Origin: Reticulitermes lucifugus
Lineage: Eukaryota; Arthropoda; Insecta; Blattodea; Rhinotermitidae
Length of the DNA stretch: 64,000 nucleotides
Reading direction: 5' to 3'
NCBI GenBank assembly: GCA_026260175.1
Contig: JAKCWW010000050.1
Coordinates: 119,239 to 183,238 of the forward strand
In this document: one piece after another, positions 58,437 through 64,000 of the stretch
Position numbering within the stretch: position 1 is the stretch's first letter
Layout: every line of letters starts with the position of its first letter
Position numbers and translations under genes: made by a program
The notes under the pieces: model-generated
The model's input: only the letters and a program-made list of their open reading frames with translations
What the model was told of the DNA's origin: nothing
The model's database searches: none

Positions 58437-58969
58437 AGTTAGTAAGTCTTATGAAGCTCAAATTGCCCCATATTAACTTTCTCATGAAGGCCGATCGTGC
58501 AAAAATTAGTATGGCACATGATGTAAAATGCAGTTTTTGAAGTATACGTAACTGCATTTGCATATTTATATTTCCTTCTACATATCATGTACGTTTAAAG
58601 GAATGTCAGAAAATTAATTTTTCATGATGAATTAGACCTACCTGTAGTGAAAGTAGAGTGTCAACTATATGGGCCTATTGTTGCTGCATCAAATAAACAG
58701 GAAGGCCTATTACATATGTAAATGAGCAAACACCGTTGGAAAATGCTTATGATCAATTGAAGAACGTCTGTCCTCTGATTAGCACTGTGGAGCTGAACCA
58801 TACTTGAAAAGCTGACAGTCGCTCGGATACACTTTCCCGCTCGTCTTACTTATAGACAGATACATACATGTTCTGTTTGCTCACGTAGAACAGTTCTTTT
58901 TAACCCTTTAAGGCAAAGTGTTTTCTGTATATACTGACTAGTTTAACACACAACTATAAATTACAAACT
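58437..58969. other. Stretch with no recognised gene
   Basis: No frame of 60 codons and no repeat recognised. Confidence 0.4.
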
Positions 58970-59215
58970 CTCTACGAAGACATGGACATTGTTACCCTCA
59001 TAAGAGTGAGAAAACTGAACTGGATTGGTTACTTCAGTCGGATAGATGATAAGTCAACATGAGGGTGTAAGGACAAGATCTAGGTGGTAGGAGTGTGTTT
59101 GGACAGATTACCAATTGGAGGGAAAAATTTAGGAATACGAAAGTAAGGAGGAAGGCCATTGAGGGGTCGAAGGTCCACTTGGACAGTAGGGCCAACTAAG
59201 AAGAAGAAGAATAAT
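58970..59215 (+). pseudogene. LINE C-terminal fragment, different type
   Basis: The plus frame reads DIVTLIRVRKLNWIGYFSRI then DDKST and a stop. This parallels the IK..RL.W.GH..RMDD block of another non-LTR retrotransposon tail. The end GTCCACTTGGACAGTAGGGC and an AAGAAGAAGAAG tract close it. Confidence 0.55.
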
Positions 59216-60267
59216 TTAACATTAAATTTCCATGCTTTTCTCCTGCAGTGTGTTTGTCGTTTCTTATGATTCTTACAATAAAGGGCGATTATTTTCCTAA
59301 ACGTTTGATCCATTTAAAGGAGACGCGGTGTTTTTTTGTAGGAGGGAGGTTATGAATCTTTAAATATTGTGTAAGACACGTAAATTGTTTGAGTGGCTTC
59401 AATTCAAGATTCGTAAAACCGCTAATCCTGCAGCTGTTCATATCTCTTAGTTTTCATTGCTTTCAGTGGCATACTTCAGTGCCTTTTATAGCTGTTTTGC
59501 ACTTATGTCACACACAAGTACATTTAATGAAGTTAAATGTAAAACTCCCACCATCTTTCGATACAATGAACCTGACTCTTAAATTATGTCCTTTGTGTGG
59601 TTTCGATATTAACATTTCCGCCTCGGTTCTCGGCGTCTCGGTGTCATGCTGAGTTATATATTGCTTATCTGGTTACTTTACTTACGAGCGGTAACTACGG
59701 GGGGCCCAGATTCTCTTTCGAATCTTTCAAAGAGATTTTTACAAAGCAACGGTGGAGATTATATCGATGCTATGAATGCAATTACTGCTACAGCATAAAT
59801 TGAATTGTTGTAAGTATCAATTGTAAATTGCTAATTACTATTCCTTCATCAGCTTACTAATGTAAGAAGGATTCAAATATGAAACCTAGAACAAAAGAAT
59901 GGTGCTGATTTAGATAATTATCTGGCTGGTGCAGTGTGACGTTACTTACGCCACAGTAAAATGTCAGCAACGTCATAGACACATACATACATGCGTATAT
60001 ATATATATATATATATATATATTCTATGGATCCATAAGCGTGTTACAAAGGCAGTAGGATTTGGAACAAGTCATAAATACACAAATTTTAAAGCGTAAAA
60101 TACTATAAACAATTGACAAATCAGTATTATATTTAATCTTTACACATAAAAAGTTCATCTACAGAGTAGAAGAAGCGTGTATTTAAGTATTTTCTTGAGG
60201 TTAATTTATACTTTGCCTTTTCACACATCAATAGAGCAGTTTTTTCTTGATAATAATTTTCGCTCAG
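59216..60267. other. Stretch with no recognised gene; TA tract
   Basis: An 87-codon plus frame (59389-59652) has no domain. A pure (TA)n tract spans 59996-60022. Confidence 0.4.
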
Positions 60268-60830
60268 CCAAATATCCAGCTAACTACATGGAACAGAATC
60301 CTTCTTGAGAAGCTAATAATTCCTCAGCTAGTCAAGTAATTCCCCATATTTCATGAAAACCTATGGATTAGTGCCGTCTTTATAAGAGCCCGACAATTGT
60401 CCCTATCCTGAACCAGATTAATCCAGTCTACGGTTTTCCATTCCGTTGTTTGAATATCTATTTTGATATTATGCTCGCATCTACGCCTATGACTTCCAAG
60501 TTGCATATTTCCTTCAGGTTTCTCCACCAAAACTTTGTACATATTTCTCTTCTTACCCATAAGTGCCACACAACCCGCCCATTTCATTCTTCGTGATTTA
60601 TTACCCGAATAGTATGTGGCGACGAGTGCACATCATGTAGCTCCTCATTATGCAGTGCACATCATGCAGTGCACATCATGTAGCTCCTCATTATGCAGTT
60701 TCCTGCTCTACCCTCTTACTTACTTCCTCTTAGGCCCAAACATATTTCTCAGCAACCTATTATCGGACACACTCAGCCTGTGTTCTTCTTTAGTGTGAGA
60801 GACTAAGTTTCACACAAATAGAGAGCAATA
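60268..60830 (-). pseudogene. LINE ORF C-terminal region with internal duplication
   Basis: On minus, from about 60830: CVKLSLSHTKEEHRLSVSDN-like sequence with stops, then RKLHNEELHDVHC. The frame open at 60587-60351 follows: MKWAGCVALMGKKRNMYKVL, VEKPEGNMQLG, NIKIDIQTTEWKTVDWINLV and QDRDNCRAL. The order equals that of the 23.2-kb copy. The 3' untranslated match (GACTAGCTGAGG, CTTCTCAAGAAGGATTCTG) continues to about 60268. Confidence 0.78.
60626..60697. repeat. 43-bp duplication inside the LINE
   Basis: GTGCACATCATGTAGCTCCT and nine more bases occur at 60626-60654 and again at 60669-60697. The related 14-mer GTGCACATCATGCA lies between them. This is a local duplication after the LINE inserted. 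Confidence 0.88.
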
Positions 60831-60834
60831 GTCG

Positions 60835-61030
60835 CTCAGGTGATCAAGATAATGGGCCCTTCACTGAATCAGTTCACATTCTCGCACCCTATATCTTTGA
60901 GATCCATTTTTATATCTTCCACCCACCCACGCAAAAGCGTCCTAAATTGTCTGTTCCCTTTAGGTTCGGCCACTAAAATTTTCTATATATTTCTCATTCT
61001 TATATGTATGTGTTTTGCCAAATGATCGTG
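60835..61030 (-). pseudogene. Second LINE C-terminal fragment
   Basis: On minus, from 61030: HIRMRNI, a stop, KILVAEPKGNRQFRTLLRGW, then VEDIKMDLKDIG. This repeats the VLV.KPEG, DNIKMDL region already present in the neighbouring fragment, so it is a separate copy rather than its continuation. Confidence 0.68.
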
Positions 61031-61375
61031 TGATTAGTATAATTTAGGCCTATCTAGTTAATATATCCTTTGATTATCCGAATGAATTCAATCGAAACAT
61101 GTGCGTCCTAATTATTTCAAATAATCTGCATTATAATCTTTAGTCCAAACTAACATTGCAAATGACACATTATAAACGCACTTCGTATTCTAATTACATA
61201 TTGTTTATTCTAGTTGATTGTTTAATAATTGGTTATTAATGCTGGACAGAATTTATATGTTTACTCCCGGTATTTTCCTATTTTATGAAAAATAAATAAC
61301 ACGCAATACAGCCCGATAAACTCTGGCCTTACTGTAGATGAACAATTCCATTCACTTTTAATCTTTAATACTAAA
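61031..61375. other. Stretch with no recognised gene
   Basis: Plain AT-rich sequence. Confidence 0.4.
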
Positions 61376-61500
61376 TATGAGGGATTAGCTTCACGCCCCG
61401 ATCGCCTTGTCCCCGAGGAAAGAGCATCAGATTATGGGAGCATGGGTGACGAAGAAATAAATCTTAGCGCAGCCGGGAATATAAACCCAGTAAAAATCAC
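61376..61500 (-). mobile_element. SINE-3 fragment
   Basis: In plus orientation, AGCTTCACGCCCCGATCGCC, TTGTCCCCGAGGAAAG and CTTAGCGCAGCCGGG match the middle of SINE-3 (GCTTCACGTCCCGGCCGC at 33.05 kb). Confidence 0.55.
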
Positions 61501-63114
61501 TTAGTTATTAACTTTTAGTTAGAATGAATCTCTGAAACCTTCTATTAGGCCTTTTCTAGAATTACAAATACTCTGCAAGAAATATTGTTAACCCAAACTC
61601 AGAGATTCTTTATATTTGTCACAGTATATATTTTTATTTTTGCTTTCAGTGGGTACATAATGACACGATGGCAGAACTTGGGGTTCTTACTGACTTCTGC
61701 CCACAGACTAATTACCACAAAGTAGAAATTTGCAGACGGTATGAAAATTACATAACAACCTTCACCCGTAGAATTTTCCTAGGATCAGGAAAATAAATAC
61801 TTTTTGCAACCAGTTCAGAAGATGGTACAAATATTACGCATGTATTCTTAGAACGCTACGAAAATAATGCGGAATGTACATTAAACACCACAGATTCCGT
61901 TCGAAAGAGGGCTGTTGACTGTAAAGTTGAGTGCTTTCAATTGAGTGGCATCTCTGCAAACACTGTGTCTGGGCAATTTGCCAGTCAGAGTGTGGTAATT
62001 TAGTAAACTAAATGTGCTGCTGACAAATTGCATATGTCGGCATCCATACACTCTCCCTGCAGATAAGTGTAATGGGGTTAATGCTTTTTTACGTACTGTC
62101 CTCAACACTGAGTACGAATCGTAAGAGATGTAACGCTGGGGCTGGAACAGGAATCATCTGTGTTATTTCACGTGAATGAGTAGAATTATCAAAAAGGCGG
62201 GGTGTTTCTTTTATTGAAATTTAATTAATGCCTTCAGTCCTTCCAACATTACTGCATAGAGAGCATTATTACTGGGAAATTTGTCTATGTCGTCGCTCAT
62301 GTTTATCCTTAATAAATATTGCCGAAGAAGAGGCTGAATTTTCCAATTTCCCTAAGGCTACTTTCATCGAATTAGATAGTCATAGCAGGATAATTCCATT
62401 CATTAAATGACTGATTTAGACATAGAGGTTAGATAACGTCGAATGAGATGGATGTGTTGCGTATGTATTTGGAAGGAGGTGTCATGATCAGTTTCGGGGT
62501 ATTGTTCCGGTATTTGTTTGAAGCTGCTGAGAAATTTCGCAAGTTTTTTTTTATTTAGGACATTTGCGAATTCATCGAAATTCATGCCGGTTTACTTTCT
62601 GAGTATGTAGCATTAATGCTGCACCAGACTGCGTGGTAGTTATTGGTAGGAAATGTAACGAAGTTATGTCTTATGAGGAACGTAGGCTGTGTCAATTGGC
62701 ATGTGGATTAATCGAAAGAAGTATCCAGAAATATGTCTGTAAGTCTAGTAAAGTCTCTATTAAGAAGTGAACCGAATACCTTCGACGTGGGAAACAAATA
62801 CTACCGAATACTCTGAAACGTTCGATGTATCTAGGCACTGATATTGTGGTTATTTAGCATTTTGAAGATAGTGTTATTCCCTGCACTGAGATTTGCTTCT
62901 TTACTAAATGTCCCTTACGGTCTTTTAAATATATAATGTCACGACAATCAATTTAGTTATAGATTATTTACAAAACGAGACAACTGCTTTAGTGGCAGAG
63001 GTGTCGTAGTTCAATAATAAGTAACAACTACCTCACTCAATACGATCATTAAACCATCATATTAAAAGAATATCCCGTCCCTTAATTGTTTTGCTATTCT
63101 TAATACATCACTGT
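61501..63114. other. Stretch with no recognised gene
   Basis: Frames of 60-75 codons (61881-62108 minus, 62228-62410 plus, 62403-62585 minus) show no domain. Confidence 0.35.
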
Positions 63115-63290
63115 TTACGTAGTCTGTCTTCCGACAGTTCCAGATCTTCTTCCAAAGCGAGTTCTTCACAGAGTGTGATATAGTGCTTCCTCCTTCATGT
63201 TCCAGTATATTCTCTTTTCCTTAAGGTATTTCAGTAGCTGCTTACTTCTTCTTCCTTGTCTTCCTATCCCTTCTATCTTTCCTTACATAA
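63115..63290 (-). pseudogene. LINE ORF C-terminal fragment (KQLL type)
   Basis: The minus strand reads VRKDRRDRKTRKKK, a stop, and after a frame change KQLLKYLKEKRIYW, KEEALYHTL, a stop, RTRFGRRSGTVGRQTT and a stop at 63115-63117. It aligns residue for residue with the fragment at 2716-2878 over the KQLL to KEE segment. Confidence 0.68.
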
Positions 63291-63535
63291 CGGGTGTTAT
63301 AATATATATTATATATATTCTTAATACTATAAATAAAATTATTCAGAGATCTATCATTTAAAGTTGTAAAATTTACAGATCCAGGGAAAATTAAGTAATA
63401 GACTGCAGCATACATTTCTTTGCCTTCATTTAATGAAGTGCTTAAATAGAAAGTATAGGATATCTTGCACAAACAGTTTTTTAGTAAACGTAGAATATAA
63501 TAATTATAACTGTAATGCTATATGGTTATTGAAAC

Positions 63536-63572
63536 AACATGTTTCGACCTAAGTAGGTCATATTCAGGATTT
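63536..63572 (-). repeat. GACC-hairpin motif followed by GAAACATGTTG
   Basis: On minus: CCTGAATATGACCTACTTAG then GTCGAAACATGTTG. GACC and GGTC can pair around the loop TACTTA. The architecture (CTGA, stem, GAAAC) parallels the FB core, but the surrounding sequence differs. Confidence 0.5.
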
Positions 63573-63661
63573 TTCGTGACGCAATGAGGTTAAGTTAATT
63601 TGTGTACTGTACTTACATGGCGGTAGTGTGTCTTATATTTGAGGATCATTATCTGAACAGT

Positions 63662-63859
63662 ATTAGAAGGAAGGGACATTTGGCACGCAGAAGACAATGA
63701 GGAGATCATGCAAAAATGTGGCACTAATATGAGAAGAGAACGTTTTGGATCAGTACATAGAAATGGGAGGAAAACCTTGAAGGTCGATTTTAGAGAGACA
63801 GAAAATATGGATATGGACTGGATTGAGGCGACAAAAATAGGGCCTAATAGTATGAACTT
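63662..63859 (+). pseudogene. LINE C-terminal fragment, interrupted by SINE-1
   Basis: The plus frame from 63708 has MRRERFGSVHRNGRKTLKVD then FRETENMDMDWIEATK. This parallels the RWEDNIKVDLRE..DWI.LAQ block of the other LINE tails. The homology stops where the SINE-1 head starts. Confidence 0.6.
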
Positions 63860-64000
63860 GCCGATCCCAGTAGCCGCTCCGTCGAAGGCGTGAGTCTGCG
63901 CCGTTCGCTTGCTGGGATTGCGGGTTCGAATTCCGCCGTTGGAATGGATGTCTGTCTCTTATGAGTGTTGTGTTTTGTCATGTAGAGGTCTCTGCGTCGA
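63860..64000 (+). mobile_element. SINE-1 (tRNA-Leu-like), cut by window edge
   Basis: The head is CCGATCCCAGTAGCCGCTCC, then GTCGAAGGCG; the B box is GGTTCGAATTC (63922-63932). The body TGTCTGTCTCTTATGAGTGT follows and runs off the window. Confidence 0.8.

Overview
The window looks like insect nuclear DNA: AT-rich, with no prokaryotic operons and no gene-length open reading frame. Its dispersed repeats are tRNA-derived SINEs, 3' ends of non-LTR retrotransposons, decayed DNA transposons, foldback elements and short tandem arrays. The style of the LINE C-termini and SINE heads suggests a polyneopteran insect such as a cockroach or termite. That assignment rests on recalled family resemblance, not on a search. 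I found no host protein-coding gene that I can name and no intact RNA gene. The window reads as intergenic or deep intronic sequence.

Layout. 0-10 kb: a tRNA-Leu-like SINE head at the left edge, a decayed IS630/Tc1/mariner-type transposase (668-1003), a LINE tail, a SINE-4 copy and two full SINE-2 copies. 10-20 kb: a foldback element with 50-bp arms and a detached arm 750 bp away, a second foldback at 13.8 kb, a repeat split by a SINE-2 insertion (16.3-17.3 kb), a LINE 3' end with (TAA)n, a palindrome at 18.9 kb and a (GTCC)n element. 20-30 kb: a GC-rich segment open on both strands (21.6 kb), the best LINE fragment (23.2-23.76 kb), a 5'-truncated SINE with a perfect 12-bp target-site duplication, and a dense SINE cluster at 27.8-29.3 kb. 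30-36 kb: nested insertions (a foldback-family element inside a SINE-3, with an 11-bp duplication), SINE-5, a 41-bp tandem array, and a SINE-3 sitting between inverted arms. 42.5-43.4 kb: a 58-bp tandem array containing the assembly gap. 48.7-50.3 kb: a decayed hAT element of the ZBED5/SCAND3-like transposase type. 50-64 kb: more SINE, LINE and foldback-family copies; the right edge is again the tRNA-Leu-like SINE.

The elements relate to one another by insertion. SINEs depend on LINE machinery and here sit in or beside LINE tails. Several insertions keep recognisable target-site duplications, which allows a relative order of events. The item most worth follow-up is the foldback family. It shares the core CTGAAGA...CGAAACGT, occurs in at least eight places as single or inverted copies, and in one place clearly moved as a unit. 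I name the SINE families 1 to 5 and the foldback family FB only for this report.
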